DNA of 64,000 nucleotides, taken from positions 11,833 through 75,832 of the forward strand of contig NZ_SJXH01000009.1 in the NCBI RefSeq assembly GCF_004336635.1, written 5' to 3'. A program made the translations under genes and the position numbers. The notes beneath the pieces are model-generated. The model worked only from the letters and a program-made list of their open reading frames with translations, searched no databases and was not told the DNA's origin. Below, piece by piece: positions 1-8,853 of this stretch. Each line of letters starts with the position of its first letter. Positions within the stretch are counted from its first letter, which is position 1. Source of the DNA: Acinetobacter sp. ANC 4862. GTDB taxonomy: Bacteria; Pseudomonadota; Gammaproteobacteria; Pseudomonadales; Moraxellaceae.

Positions 1-218
1 TTGATCTCATGGATTGGATCAATCACCCGATCCTTGGAATTGTAGGCTTTATCCATGAGCCAAGTCTGACTTAACAATAAGTCCAGCAGCATATCAGCGC
101 CATTTAAGTCATGAGCCTGCCCGGCAGTGAGATAAAATCCTGTTGGATTGCCTAAAGCATCGGTACGGGCATGAATTTTGGTACTTAAGCCACCTTTACT
201 GCGTCCGATCGCCTGTTC
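1..218 (-). CDS. IS5-family transposase, C-terminal frame (orfB), partial
   Basis: Translating the minus strand after the A8 run gives EQAIGRSKGGLSTKIHA, then a segment with GQAHDLNGADMLL and LMDKAYNSKDRV. This is the middle of an IS5 transposase, with the second catalytic Asp in the MDKAY motif. It has no start codon of its own and is presumably made as a fusion with orfA. It is cut off by the left edge of the window, so the region carrying the final catalytic Glu is not visible. Confidence 0.8.
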
Positions 219-546
219 TTTTTTTTCCGGCACTGTGTTGATGAGCGCGCACAATGGTTGAGTCCAGCATGGCATATTCATTATCACTATTCTTTGCCAG
301 TACTTCAAAAACTTTCTGCCATATGCCTGCTTTAGCCCAACGGCTAAAGCGAGTGTGCACGACTCTAAAATCCCCAAAGCGTTCTGGTAAGTCTCGCCAC
401 GGAATACCTGAACGATACCGATACAATACTGCTTCAACAAATAGCCTGTTGTCTTTGGCAGTTACTCCAACAGTACTCGCTCGTCCGGGCAACAGATCCT
501 TAATCTGTTGCCACTGATCATCTCTTAATGCATAGCGTTTAGTCAT
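196..546 (-). CDS. IS5-family transposase, N-terminal frame (orfA)
   Basis: This 116-residue product is the N-terminal half of an IS5-family (IS427-like) DDE transposase. It begins MTKRYALRDDQWQQI, has the conserved GIPWRDLPERFG block near residue 50, and the first catalytic Asp in MLDSTIVRAHQ near residue 95. It ends shortly after a run of eight A (8 T on the plus strand, 219-226). The second half continues in another frame. Joining the frames requires a net +1 shift or loss of one A in the run, which could be frameshifting, transcript slippage or a homopolymer sequencing error. Confidence 0.85.
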   Translation of the reverse strand: MTKRYALRDDQWQQIKDLLPGRASTVGVTAKDNRLFVEAVLYRYRSGIPWRDLPERFGDFRVVHTRFSRWAKAGIWQKVFEVLAKNSDNEYAMLDSTIVRAHQHSAGKKRTGDRTQ

Positions 547-699
547 GAAAAAATAATGAGGACAGATTAGATTTTCTCAAGCTAATTGATGACAGGCCCT
601 AGATGAGAGGCTTTTTTATTTGTCTGTTCTATTGAATAAAAGTAATGAGTTAAATGTATTAAACGTACAAAATCAAAATGATGCTTAGGCTAAAATCGC

Positions 700-1053
700 A
701 TGAAGAAGCAAAAACATGATGGTGGGTTTAAATCAGGTGCACTGGCTTTATTTACTCAATATCCCAAACAAGCCTTTACTGTGATCATGTTGACTGCCGG
801 CGGTACGCTTGCTTTCAGTACATTTACGACCTATTTGCAAAAATATCTGGTCAATACTTCCGGTTTTGAAAAAACCACTGCAACTGCCAATACTTTATTG
901 GGTGGTACAGCAAAACTGGTTGCCCTGAGCTTTAAAAATGCAGGTCATGAAAACCACCTCTTCTATTACCTTACTCTCATGATTGGCTTGTCTCTAATTA
1001 CTTATATCTTTATGAAAGACACCAAAAAACACAGCATAATTACCGACGACTAA
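700..1053 (+). pseudogene. Remnant of an MFS (alpha-ketoglutarate permease-like) transporter
   Basis: The 117-residue ORF resembles two separated pieces of a KgtP/ProP-type major facilitator protein. One is a middle section with AGGTLAFSTFTTYLQKYLV. The other is the far C-terminus with LGGTAKLVALSFKNAGHEN. About a hundred residues that would normally lie between them are missing, and nothing of the first half of the protein is present. An in-frame stop lies just upstream of the ATG. This is most simply a gene that lost its 5' end beside the IS element and suffered an internal deletion. It may still be translated, but a working transporter is very unlikely. Confidence 0.7.
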
Positions 1054-1206
1054 ACCTAGCGTATTTATTTGATTAATCATCTAAAAAATCTTTTCAAGTT
1101 GTCACAATTGGAAAGCTTTTTTATTGGATATACGTCTTGATCACATCGTTAAAAAAGCAAGCTTATGGCATACTCAATACAATAACAACGCTTGGAACTT
1201 TTGAAG

Positions 1207-1638
1207 ATGAACAATACATATAAATTGCTTGGCTTAGGTTTTATGGCGCTTGGACTTGCTGCGTGTCAAAGCACACCACGTCCATATAATGGTAATGTCG
1301 GATATCAGATTGAAAGTCAGTCCAATGGCCGTGCAACATTGGCTTATACTTTGTCAGGTCGCAAAAACCAACAAGTGGATGAGAGAAAATTACAACGTGC
1401 TTGTCAAAAAGTATTGGGTTCAAATAAACAATACAAAATAGATATTTTAAGCATTAGTGAAATTGCCAATCCCGCAATACAAACTCCACAATATGGTCGT
1501 CAACTTGGTCACAGTCGCACCAGTGTGAGCTTAAGCAACACCCCTGACCTATACAATAGTGAAGACATGGCAACTCGTAACACTTTGGATGCTACTCATC
1601 CAAGCACATTGAGTGTGGTTCGTTATACTTGCTCTTAA
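1207..1638 (+). CDS. Small putative lipoprotein of unknown function
   Basis: This 143-residue protein starts MNNTYKLLGLGFMALGL and has a lipobox LAAC near residue 20, so it should be lipidated and sit in the inner or outer membrane facing the periplasm. A TTG 15 bases upstream (1192) could also start the frame, but the ATG places the lipobox at a normal distance. The mature part is polar, with two later cysteines (in the RACQK stretch and in YTCS at the C-terminus) that could form a disulfide. I do not recognise a domain. A terminator hairpin lies just downstream. Confidence 0.7.
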   Translation: MNNTYKLLGLGFMALGLAACQSTPRPYNGNVGYQIESQSNGRATLAYTLSGRKNQQVDERKLQRACQKVLGSNKQYKIDILSISEIANPAIQTPQYGRQLGHSRTSVSLSNTPDLYNSEDMATRNTLDATHPSTLSVVRYTCS

Positions 1639-1657
1639 TCGCTTTAAATGACTTGTT

Positions 1658-1687
1658 AAATAAAAAAGACGCTGTTTACAGCGTCTT
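1658..1687 (-). terminator. Rho-independent terminator of the methyltransferase gene
   Basis: A 9-bp perfect stem (AAGACGCTG / CAGCGTCTT, 1666-1674 and 1679-1687) with a 4-base loop is followed on the minus strand by a T-run. The loop contains the stop codon of the minus-strand gene. The plus-strand lipoprotein gene ends close by and may share it. Confidence 0.8.
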
Positions 1688-2344
1688 ATAAAAACTGACA
1701 TTTCGAAATTCTTTAGATTCATCCAGATCTGGCCAAGTCGTGGCACTACGTTCATCTAGTTTTTGATATTTAGGATGACTAAAGTTTTTCACCCGACTAT
1801 CTGCAACCCATACTTCTGGGGCGAATTTTAAAAATTCATCCAGAAAAAAACGATTGCATTGATCATATAAAACATCCGCTGCTAACAGCACATCGACTTG
1901 TTCTACCTTATACAAATCATCCAGATATTCCAGCTCCACTTCATTCAATTCAGCATTGGCACGGCATGAATCCAAACTGATTGGATCTATATCACAGCAA
2001 ATAACGCGTTTAGCCCCTGCCATTTTCGCTGCAATCGCCACTACGCCCGATCCAGCACCAAAGTCGAGCACCACCTTATCTTTGACATGATGCGGCTCTA
2101 CCAAGAGCCACTGAGCCATTGCAAGCCCTGATGCCCAGCAAAATATCCAGTATGGCGTATCATTCCAGATACGGCGAATGACTTCATCATCAAGCTTATC
2201 TGTTGGAAATACAGGTGGAATCAACCATAAGGAAATTGGTGTATCAGGTAACTGCTGCATCTGTAATTCACAATGCGGAATCACATCATGCAAGGCTTGG
2301 ATAAGATGTTCTGGGGCTTTGGGAAATTGGAATGTACAGCTCAT
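1676..2344 (-). CDS. Class I SAM-dependent methyltransferase (nicotinamide N-methylase-like, COG3897)
   Basis: This 222-residue protein has the Rossmann-fold SAM-binding motif VLDFGAGSGVVAIAA near residue 92, followed by the acidic CCDIDP strand that binds the ribose of SAM. A WIFCWASGLAMA segment before it is typical of the COG3897 group, related to ETFB lysine methyltransferase and L11 methyltransferase. The substrate cannot be told from sequence; a protein lysine is the usual suggestion for this group. It stands alone on the minus strand between two terminator-like structures. Its stop codon lies inside its own terminator hairpin. Confidence 0.75.
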   Translation of the reverse strand: MSCTFQFPKAPEHLIQALHDVIPHCELQMQQLPDTPISLWLIPPVFPTDKLDDEVIRRIWNDTPYWIFCWASGLAMAQWLLVEPHHVKDKVVLDFGAGSGVVAIAAKMAGAKRVICCDIDPISLDSCRANAELNEVELEYLDDLYKVEQVDVLLAADVLYDQCNRFFLDEFLKFAPEVWVADSRVKNFSHPKYQKLDERSATTWPDLDESKEFRNVSFYKTL

Positions 2345-2380
2345 TGGAATTCTTTTAATTGGTATTTATATCTTAAAGGA

Positions 2381-2486
2381 ATCTCCCCTAACCCCTCTTT
2401 AAAAAAGAGGGGAAACCTACTACTAAACAATAGGATTTTAGATGTAAATTCCCTCCTTTGAAAAAGGAGGGTTAGGGAGGATTAAA
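2381..2486. repeat. Composite palindromic intergenic repeat, two hairpins inside an outer inverted repeat
   Basis: Outer arms AATCTCCCCTAACCC (from about 2381) and GGGTTAGGGAGGATT (to about 2486) are complementary apart from one or two positions. Inside are two hairpins, CCCCTCTTTAAAAAAGAGGGG and CCCTCCTTTGAAAAAGGAGGG. The roughly 105-base unit folds as a cruciform and lies between the 3' end of folD and the start of the methyltransferase gene. It looks like a small non-autonomous palindromic repeat (REP- or MITE-like) and could also end transcription of folD. Confidence 0.65.
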
Positions 2487-3335
2487 TTAACCCAAAGCTT
2501 TTTCAGCAGCTTCAACCGTTTGACGAATCAAAGTGGTAATGGTCATTGGACCGACACCACCCGGAACAGGCGTGTACGCAGAAGCAACTTCTTCAATACC
2601 TGCAAGTTGGATGTCACCTACACCACCACCATCACGTGGATGGAAGCCAGCATCAACAACCACAGCACCTTGTTTAATCCAGTCTTTTTGGATCAATTCA
2701 GCCTTACCTACCGCACCAACGATAATGTCCGCTTGTTTAACAAAGTCAGCTAAATTTTGCGTGCGTGAATGGCAAATCGTTACTGTTGCATTTGCTTCAA
2801 GCAGCATTGCAGCCATTGGCTTACCCAAAATTGCAGAACGACCAACAACAACTGCGTGTTTGCCTGCGATTTCGATGTTGTTTTCTTTCAGAATGGTCAT
2901 AATGCCCGCAGGAGTCGCTGAACCATAGGCTGCTTCGCCCATTGCCATACGACCGTAACCAAGGCAAGTTACGCCGTCAACATCTTTTTCAAGCGAGATT
3001 GCATCAAAACATGCACGCTCATCAATTTGAGCCGGTACTGGGTGTTGCAACAGAATACCGTGCACATCAGGATTTGCGTTTAATTTTTCAATTTCAGCAA
3101 GTAATTCTTCAGTTGTCGTTTCTTTAGGAAGCTCAACCTTTAATGAATCCATACCGACACGACGGCAAGCATTTCCTTTCATACGCACGTAAGTTGCAGA
3201 TGCACCATCATCACCTACCAAAATCGTCGCAAGGATTGGAGTACGACCTGATTTTGCTTTCAGCGCTTCTACGCGAGTAAACAAGTCAGCTTCAATTTGC
3301 TTCGCCAATGCACGACCGTCTAGAACTAATGCCAC
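2487..3335 (-). CDS. folD: FolD: methylenetetrahydrofolate dehydrogenase / methenyltetrahydrofolate cyclohydrolase
   Basis: This 282-residue bifunctional enzyme converts 5,10-methylene-THF to 10-formyl-THF using NADP, supplying one-carbon units for purines and fMet-tRNA. Seen in the sequence: the active-site stretch [15 protein letters not shown] (the Tyr and Lys of the family) around residue 50, [13 protein letters not shown] near 95, the nucleotide-binding [13 protein letters not shown] near 164, and the C-terminal signature [14 protein letters not shown]. Length is normal. It is monocistronic, divergent from the tRNA genes, and followed by the palindromic repeat. Confidence 0.97.
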   Translation of the reverse strand: MALVLDGRALAKQIEADLFTRVEALKAKSGRTPILATILVGDDGASATYVRMKGNACRRVGMDSLKVELPKETTTEELLAEIEKLNANPDVHGILLQHPVPAQIDERACFDAISLEKDVDGVTCLGYGRMAMGEAAYGSATPAGIMTILKENNIEIAGKHAVVVGRSAILGKPMAAMLLEANATVTICHSRTQNLADFVKQADIIVGAVGKAELIQKDWIKQGAVVVDAGFHPRDGGGVGDIQLAGIEEVASAYTPVPGGVGPMTITTLIRQTVEAAEKALG

Positions 3336-3488
3336 GGCACTTCTCCCAAGTGTTGATATGAATCAATTTCGCACATTCTACATGAATATTTTAAATATTT
3401 TCCGTTATATGCTGCTTTTCTGCACATCTGCATAAATCTACTATTGTTTTTTTTTCAGGGCTTGATAATATACGCAGCAACAAGAGAT

Positions 3489-3562
3489 GGCGGGGTGGCA
3501 GAGTGGTCATGCAGCGGACTGCAACTCCGTGTACGCCGGTTCGATTCCGACCTCCGCCTCCA
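3489..3562 (+). tRNA. tRNA-Cys (GCA)
   Basis: A 74-base cloverleaf with the CCA end encoded. The acceptor stem GGCGGGG pairs with CTCCGCC, the anticodon loop is CTGCAAC with anticodon GCA, and the T-loop sequence GGTTCGATTCC is present. It is followed 14 bases later by tRNA-Leu and is probably co-transcribed with it. Confidence 0.95.
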
Positions 3563-3576
3563 ATCTTGTTAAAAAT

Positions 3577-3662
3577 GCCCGAGTGGTGAAATCGGTAGAC
3601 ACAGGGGATTTAAAATCCCCCGCCCACAAAGCGTGCCAGTTCGAGTCTGGCCTCGGGCACCA
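3577..3662 (+). tRNA. tRNA-Leu (TAA)
   Basis: An 86-base class II tRNA with a long variable arm and an encoded CCA. The acceptor GCCCGAG pairs with CTCGGGC, and the anticodon loop TTTAAAA gives anticodon TAA. A hairpin (CCATTTTAA / TTAAAATGG) starts at the CCA end at 3660 and runs to 3683; it may help set the 3' end, ahead of the terminator. Confidence 0.95.
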
Positions 3663-3689
3663 TTTTAATACTTCTTAAAATGGTGCAAT

Positions 3690-3719
3690 AAAAAACCCAG
3701 CTTAATGCTGGTTTTTTTA
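3690..3719 (+). terminator. Terminator of the tRNA-Cys/tRNA-Leu unit
   Basis: An A-rich segment, stem CCAGC / GCTGG (3697-3711) and a T7 run make a Rho-independent terminator downstream of tRNA-Leu. Confidence 0.75.
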
Positions 3720-3770
3720 TGTCTGGAATTTCTTCCAGACTTCTCGCTATTTCATTTTTGCCGTTATTTA

Positions 3771-4667
3771 TTACTGAGCTTCTTTTAAATAACCTTGCAA
3801 GCTATTATCCAGCTCTTGCTGTAAATGTGCCGGCTTGAGAATTTTCAGATAAGGAATCCAGTAACGTACCAATGGATTCAACTGTTTCTGATGCCGAATC
3901 TGACATGAAATTACCAATTCCCCTGTTTCCGATTCACTTAAAACCGCTTGTTCGGGAAAAATTCTGCGTTGCTTAAAATAAATTGCGACATCGGGATGTA
4001 CAGATAAAATCACTTCCTGTTTTTCGTGCTGAAACCAAATACCATCTTCATCTTTTAATTGCTGCAGAACAGCCTGATCATGTTCAAACTGTGAAAGTCG
4101 ACGGCTGCAGATAATTTTTTCAATACGACCAAGACGGTAAACCCGAAATTTCTGCTTGCGTACAGCCGCCAAATACCAGTTACCCATGTGATGAATCAAC
4201 CGATAAGGCTTTACAACCCGAATTTGACCTCTGTAAAACAACGCGATTTGCTGTCTTTTTTGAATACTGCCAGTCAGTGTCTTAAAGTGTTCAGCATACT
4301 GCGTCGCATCTTCAAAATTGTAGCCTTTGGCAGAAAACACCAGGCTGGCGCGGTTATCAAATAACTCCCTTAAAAATGAAATATCCAAAGAAGGATAAAG
4401 ATCATTAATTCCCGACAATTGCGCGAAATTTTTAATATCCTGTAATTTGAAACGCCCGAGATAAGAAGATTCCAGATAGAATTTTTTGGTTTGTGCATCC
4501 TGTATTAAAGGAAGATAAGAATTTAGTCGATCAAAATCACGTTCAATAGTTCGGGTACTGACCTGAAACTCACGCGCCAGCTCCTGTACACTCAACTGAT
4601 GCCCTATATTTAGTTTGGTTAAAATAACTTGCCAAACGTTCCGCAAGGCGCTCATGCGTTGACGCAT
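3771..4667 (-). CDS. WYL-domain transcriptional regulator with N-terminal helix-turn-helix
   Basis: The 298-residue protein has a DeoR-like winged HTH at residues about 10-55 (LSVQELAREFQVSTRTIERDFDRL) and a WYL domain in the middle (VKPYRLIHHMGNWYLAAV, near residue 155-170), a fold often thought to sense nucleic-acid or small ligands. A C-terminal WCX-type segment follows. It is likely a cytoplasmic DNA-binding regulator, often of DNA-damage or stress genes, but its target is not visible here. The ATG at 4667 has GAAGG a few bases upstream. A second ATG four codons in is possible. Confidence 0.8.
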   Translation of the reverse strand: MRQRMSALRNVWQVILTKLNIGHQLSVQELAREFQVSTRTIERDFDRLNSYLPLIQDAQTKKFYLESSYLGRFKLQDIKNFAQLSGINDLYPSLDISFLRELFDNRASLVFSAKGYNFEDATQYAEHFKTLTGSIQKRQQIALFYRGQIRVVKPYRLIHHMGNWYLAAVRKQKFRVYRLGRIEKIICSRRLSQFEHDQAVLQQLKDEDGIWFQHEKQEVILSVHPDVAIYFKQRRIFPEQAVLSESETGELVISCQIRHQKQLNPLVRYWIPYLKILKPAHLQQELDNSLQGYLKEAQ

Positions 4668-4814
4668 TGCCCTTCATAGATACCCTCTTTGCGCTTTTAC
4701 AGCACAGTGCATAAAATGCTTAAAATTTTTAAATTATGAAAAAAATTATACAGCCAAATAAAAACTAAATTTCAAATATTCACTTCAACTTAAGGCTAAT
4801 AGGCAATGCTCAAA

Positions 4815-5015
4815 TTACGCTTTAATACGACTTACAACACGGTTTTTAGAACGTTTACGATTGAGCCGTTCGACATAACGCTCTAAATGAAGCATGGCTT
4901 GATAAAGCTTATGCAGATTACAAGGTAATACCTGATTACGAATAATGGCTTTATGCAGACGCTTTAATGCACGGAAGCTGTGGGCATGAGTATATGGAGC
5001 TGAAACTATTTTCAT
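4815..5015 (-). CDS. Small basic protein of unknown function (66 residues)
   Basis: This short frame has a good ribosome-binding site (GAGGG about 9 bases before the ATG). It encodes a strongly basic, helix-rich, His- and Arg-containing protein ending RSKNRVVSRIKA, with no signal peptide or membrane segment. Basic charge suggests binding to nucleic acid, but I recognise no family. An 18-bp palindrome overlapping a TTGACA box lies about 100 bases upstream, so the gene may have its own regulated promoter. Confidence 0.55.
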   Translation of the reverse strand: MKIVSAPYTHAHSFRALKRLHKAIIRNQVLPCNLHKLYQAMLHLERYVERLNRKRSKNRVVSRIKA

Positions 5016-5100
5016 AATACATTCCCTCTATTGCATGAATTCTCAACCAAAACCAAACAATTTGGTCAGATTAAATCTAAGTGCTAATTTACTCCTTAGT

Positions 5101-5129
5101 TTTGACAGGTTGTGTCAAATGTTTGACAC
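5101..5129 (-). promoter_or_regulatory. Operator-like inverted repeats with a TTGACA box, upstream of the small basic protein gene
   Basis: GTGTCAAATGTTTGACAC (5112-5129) is a perfect palindrome apart from its two central bases. A further TTTGACA half-site (5101-5107) faces the left arm, so three half-sites lie in 29 bases. On the minus strand one half-site supplies a -35-like TTGACA. This looks like a binding site for a dimeric repressor; the protein is unknown. Confidence 0.5.
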
Positions 5130-5199
5130 TTTTTACCATTTTTTTAAAATATCATCACTGTTTTTCAATAAATTAATTTGAATTACTTATCCTATTTTA

Positions 5200-5229
5200 T
5201 GCAAAATAAAAGCCAACATTCGTTGGCTT
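5200..5229 (-). terminator. Terminator of the quinone oxidoreductase gene
   Basis: AAGCCAAC / GTTGGCTT stem (5210-5229) followed on the minus strand by a T-rich tract, about 20 bases after the stop codon of the oxidoreductase gene. Confidence 0.8.
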
Positions 5230-5251
5230 ATCTTATTTAATAGGAGAAAAA

Positions 5252-6244
5252 TTAAATGATTTGCACCACAACTTTACCAATATGCTCGCCTGTATCCATA
5301 GCCGCATGTGCTTCCTGAATCTGGTCAAACTTAAATGTCTTATAGATCATAGGCAAGCATTCACCTTTTACCCATAATGGTGCGACGGTTTCTTGCAAGC
5401 CTTGCGCAATCTCCGCTTTTTCAGCCGTGGTACGTGCACGCATGGTTGAACCGGTAATGGTCAAACGCTTCATCATGATTTGACCGAGTTTCACATCTTT
5501 AGCTTTAGCACCACCCAAGAAAGCAATATAAACCAGACGACCATCACGGCGTAATAAATTCAGGTTACGTTCCAAATATGGCGCACCGACCATATCTAAA
5601 ATAACGTCTACCCCACCATTGTCAGTGGCTTCATTAATCACTTGCTCGAAGTCTTGAGTCTTGTAGTTAATCGCCGTGGTTAAATCTGCAATAGCCGTAA
5701 CTTTGTCATCCGAACCCACAGTTGCAAAAGTTTTGATTCCAAGTGATTTGCACAGCATCAGCGCAGTTGTACCAATACCGCTTGCACCCCCATGAACCAA
5801 TACAGTTTCCCCTGCTTTGGCTTTACCCATTTGAAATACATTTGCCCACACGGTAAAAAATGTTTCAGGAATAGCAGCTGCCTGAGTAAAGCTTACGCCT
5901 TCAGGAATAGTCAATGTTTGGCTTTCAGGTACGACGCAATATTCTGCATAACCGCCACCATTAGTTAAGCCACAAACCTTGTCACCGACTTTAAATTTAG
6001 TGACATCGCTACCTACAGATTCAACAATACCTGCAACTTCCAAACCTGGAACTGGTGTTACACCTTTAGGCATTGGGTACAAGCCTTGGCGTTGCAAGAT
6101 GTCTGGGCGGTTAATACCAAACGCATGGACTTTAACTAAAACCTCATCTGCTTTTACTGTTGGTACTGCAACAGTTTCATAGGCAAGTTTATCGACACCG
6201 CCCGGCTCTGTGATGATGACTTGCTGCATATTGGCTTGTGACAT
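5252..6244 (-). CDS. NAD(P)H quinone oxidoreductase, zinc-independent medium-chain dehydrogenase/reductase (PIG3-like)
   Basis: The 330-residue protein has the GroES-like N-terminal domain with FGINRPDILQRQGLYP (the quinone oxidoreductase signature) near residue 42-57. The NADPH-binding motif VLVHGGASGIGTTA lies near residue 148. The cysteine and glutamate zinc ligands of alcohol dehydrogenases are absent. It is predicted to reduce quinones or enones in the cytoplasm with NADPH. It is divergent from the thioredoxin-like gene across a 65-base gap, so the two probably share a promoter region. Confidence 0.85.
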   Translation of the reverse strand: MSQANMQQVIITEPGGVDKLAYETVAVPTVKADEVLVKVHAFGINRPDILQRQGLYPMPKGVTPVPGLEVAGIVESVGSDVTKFKVGDKVCGLTNGGGYAEYCVVPESQTLTIPEGVSFTQAAAIPETFFTVWANVFQMGKAKAGETVLVHGGASGIGTTALMLCKSLGIKTFATVGSDDKVTAIADLTTAINYKTQDFEQVINEATDNGGVDVILDMVGAPYLERNLNLLRRDGRLVYIAFLGGAKAKDVKLGQIMMKRLTITGSTMRARTTAEKAEIAQGLQETVAPLWVKGECLPMIYKTFKFDQIQEAHAAMDTGEHIGKVVVQII

Positions 6245-6309
6245 GATTTCTTCCTGATCTATTCAATACTTTTCAAGTTTCATGTATTTGAACATAAACC
6301 TGCACAGGA

Positions 6310-6702
6310 ATGAATAACAATGGACTTATGTATAATCAAAGTACTATTCAGCAAATTGATATTAGATTTGATATGAGCAAGATTATTGAGTACACAGAAA
6401 ATAATTACAGTGATTTTGAATGGTTTGAAGGTTTTGCAGTGATTCGCTTTTATGCAGACTGGTGTCAGCCTTGTGTTCAGAATTTTCCGGTCTTTGCTGA
6501 ACTGGCGACACACTATGCTGAAGTAAAGCCTGAAATTAAATTTGGTAAGATTAATGTGGATCAATCTCCAATTCTGACCTTACGCTATAACGTTTATGGT
6601 TTGCCCTCTACGCTTATTTTTAGAAATGGAGAAATCATTAAAAGGATTGCAGGTGTGAAAAGTTTGAATGAATTGAAAAACCTTATTGATGCAATTCAGT
6701 AG
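6310..6702 (+). CDS. Thioredoxin-family protein with WCQPC active site
   Basis: The frame is 130 residues. The thioredoxin fold covers about residues 22-130, with the redox motif ADWCQPCVQNFP near residue 50 (canonical thioredoxin has WCGPC) and the cis-Pro loop YGLPSTLIF near 96. No signal peptide is evident, so it should act in the cytoplasm. The start is uncertain: ATGs at 6310, 6328 and 6373 are all in frame and none has a strong ribosome-binding site. The last would remove an N-terminal tail that is not part of the fold. The altered CQPC pair may shift redox potential. Confidence 0.8.
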   Translation: MNNNGLMYNQSTIQQIDIRFDMSKIIEYTENNYSDFEWFEGFAVIRFYADWCQPCVQNFPVFAELATHYAEVKPEIKFGKINVDQSPILTLRYNVYGLPSTLIFRNGEIIKRIAGVKSLNELKNLIDAIQ

Positions 6703-6837
6703 TAGATAATTATTTTTGCTCATTATCAAAATAGCAAATTAATTATTACATCCTGATTTCAGCTTCTAAGGCTTTATTTCTATTTTTATTCCACTTATTG
6801 TGAATAACAACACTAACGATAAAAATGCTGAATTTTT

Positions 6838-7113
6838 ATGGACTTAAAAATTATCTTTCTATTTTTTGTGCTTCCCTGCTTGGGTATTATTTTCCTAACC
6901 TGGTTGTTACGCTTTCCGTGGTCTTGGTTGTTAAAGACCGTTATTGTTTTTGAAATCGTGATTGCGATTTTAGCTTTTGTGATTGAACTTGACGCCAGAA
7001 AAACACCGGGAAATAGCGGCTGGATCATGATTTTTACAGCTGTATTCCAGTTCTGTTTTTTACTGTTCCTGCTCATTGCACGCATTGTGATATGGATGGA
7101 TGACAAGTCTTAA
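6838..7113 (+). CDS. Small membrane protein of unknown function (91 residues)
   Basis: Three hydrophobic segments fill most of the protein (about residues 4-24, 30-48 and 61-84), separated by a short polar loop with ELDARKTPGNSG. The fourth base of the start context is AT-rich with no clear ribosome-binding site, which lowers confidence. It faces cysN tail to tail, sharing a bidirectional terminator. I do not recognise a family. Confidence 0.5.
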   Translation: MDLKIIFLFFVLPCLGIIFLTWLLRFPWSWLLKTVIVFEIVIAILAFVIELDARKTPGNSGWIMIFTAVFQFCFLLFLLIARIVIWMDDKS

Positions 7114-7146
7114 TATCGCTAACCATCTTATGTAAATCTTTGCAAT

Positions 7147-7177
7147 AAGAAAACCCGCCTTTCAGCGGGTTTCTTTT
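7147..7177. terminator. Bidirectional terminator between the small membrane protein and cysN
   Basis: AAACCCGC / GCGGGTTT stem (about 7151-7172), A-rich on the left and T-rich on the right, between two converging genes. Confidence 0.8.
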
Positions 7178-7191
7178 AAATCAGCCCAGTC

Positions 7192-8808
7192 TTATAGACG
7201 AACCAATTCCACAATCTTCTCAGCCAGTTCTTCCACAGACTCTTGCGTGAAGCTTACATCTGTACCTTCTGCAACAGTGGTAATCACTGCAATACCTGTC
7301 TCACGAAGAAGTGCAACTTGCGCAGCATCAAGGTCAGCTTTCGCAATCGCTACAATGCCTTGTTGCAACAACAAGTTTTCAAGCGCTTGGGCATTTTCCA
7401 ATGCTTTAGCAGATACTGTAATTGATGCAGGTTTTTGACCCAAACGTGCCGCACGGTCTTCTGCTGTGACAGGGTTGCTATGTGCAGCCCATTCAACAGA
7501 CTCTTCCACCATACCCGCACCAATCGTCACGTTATTCAAACGATCAATGAAGATAAACGAACCGGTGTAACGGCTGTCCTGATAACGGTCAAAGACCACT
7601 GGCGCATCAAATTCAATAATCACATTGGCAATCGCGTTTAGATCAAGATGATCCACTTGCATTTGCTCAAGTGTATTCACGTTGGTACGGAAGTTAATGC
7701 CAGTCACTTTGGCAGGAACCGTTTGTGTACCAATTTTGATGTTATACAACTTGCCAATTACCAGCGGGTGATCCGCCATCCAGACCACGGTCGCTTTAAC
7801 CGAACGTGAAATGGCTGGAATACCCTGATCCGCACGGATCAACATATTACCGCGTGATACGTCAATTTCATCGTTTAACGTCAATGTCACCGCTTGACCT
7901 GCAAATGCATGTTCAAGGTTGCCATCAAAAGTAACAATCTCTTTCACTGTTGATGACTTACCTGATGGTAAAGCCACAACTTTATCGCCGACATTGATTT
8001 CACCCAGCGCAATCGTACCTGCAAAACCACGGAAGTCGAGGTTCGGACGGTTTACATACTGGACAGGGAAACGGAAATCACGTTTCGCGGTATCACGGTT
8101 AATCTCGACAGACTCAAGCGTGCCCATCAAGGTTTCACCCTTGTACCATGGCGTATTTTCAGACTTGTTCACCACGTTATCGCCATTCAATGCAGAAATT
8201 GGCGTAAAGATGATGTTGCTTGGCTTACGGTCACCCAATTGGCTCACGAAGTTGGCATAATCGGCCTGAATTTCATTGAAGCGCGCTTCAGAGAATTCAA
8301 CCAAGTCCATTTTGTTGATCGCAACAATAATGTTCTTAATACCCAGCAAGCTTGCAATATACGTATGACGACGGGTCTGAGTTTGCACGCCATAACGCGC
8401 ATCAATCAAGATGATCGCAAGGTCACAAGTTGAAGCACCTGTCGCCATGTTACGCGTGTATTGCTCATGCCCCGGAGTATCGGCAATGATGAACTTACGT
8501 TTTTCTGTAGAGAAATAACGATACGCCACATCAATGGTAATGCCCTGTTCACGTTCAGCTTGCAAACCATCTACAAGTAACGCCAAGTCAGGTGCATCAC
8601 CAGTCGTACCGACTTTTTTAGAGTCACGGGTTACAGCTTGCAATTGATCTTCATAAATCAATTTTGAATCGTAAAGCAAACGACCGATTAAAGTCGATTT
8701 ACCATCATCCACGTTACCGCAGGTCAAAAAACGCAGTAAGTCTTTATTTTCGTGTTGTTTCAAATACGCCAAAATATCTTGGCTAATCAGTTCAGATTGA
8801 TGAGACAT
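7192..8808 (-). CDS. cysN: CysN: sulfate adenylyltransferase subunit 1 (GTPase)
   Basis: The 538-residue GTPase subunit of ATP sulfurylase couples GTP hydrolysis to adenylation of sulfate by CysD, the first step of assimilatory sulfate reduction. The G motifs are visible: [14 protein letters not shown] (P-loop, residue about 31), [12 protein letters not shown] (G3, about 110) and NKMDLVE (G4, about 165). EF-Tu-like beta domains follow. It is not fused to the APS kinase CysC, but its tail of about 90 residues after the beta domains is longer than in minimal CysN. It lies 45 bases downstream of cysD, as one operon. Confidence 0.96.
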   Translation of the reverse strand: MSHQSELISQDILAYLKQHENKDLLRFLTCGNVDDGKSTLIGRLLYDSKLIYEDQLQAVTRDSKKVGTTGDAPDLALLVDGLQAEREQGITIDVAYRYFSTEKRKFIIADTPGHEQYTRNMATGASTCDLAIILIDARYGVQTQTRRHTYIASLLGIKNIIVAINKMDLVEFSEARFNEIQADYANFVSQLGDRKPSNIIFTPISALNGDNVVNKSENTPWYKGETLMGTLESVEINRDTAKRDFRFPVQYVNRPNLDFRGFAGTIALGEINVGDKVVALPSGKSSTVKEIVTFDGNLEHAFAGQAVTLTLNDEIDVSRGNMLIRADQGIPAISRSVKATVVWMADHPLVIGKLYNIKIGTQTVPAKVTGINFRTNVNTLEQMQVDHLDLNAIANVIIEFDAPVVFDRYQDSRYTGSFIFIDRLNNVTIGAGMVEESVEWAAHSNPVTAEDRAARLGQKPASITVSAKALENAQALENLLLQQGIVAIAKADLDAAQVALLRETGIAVITTVAEGTDVSFTQESVEELAEKIVELVRL

Positions 8809-8853
8809 CGCTCAAACTCCACATACTTTAGAAATCGGGTTCAGATCGAAAAA

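Larger units (their letters stand above)
1..599 (-). mobile_element. IS5-family insertion sequence, one end only (runs off the left edge)
   Basis: The first 600 bases carry an IS5-type transposase split into two reading frames, followed by a terminal sequence ending in GACAGGCCC near position 599 that looks like the terminal inverted repeat. The other end lies outside the window, so family and boundary are inferred from the transposase and this end. It sits next to a decayed transporter gene, which suggests that insertion or a deletion started at the element removed the transporter's 5' part. Confidence 0.75.

Noticed and set aside
3487..3678. A 63-codon ORF
   Set aside because: It covers the tRNA-Cys and tRNA-Leu genes and is explained by them.
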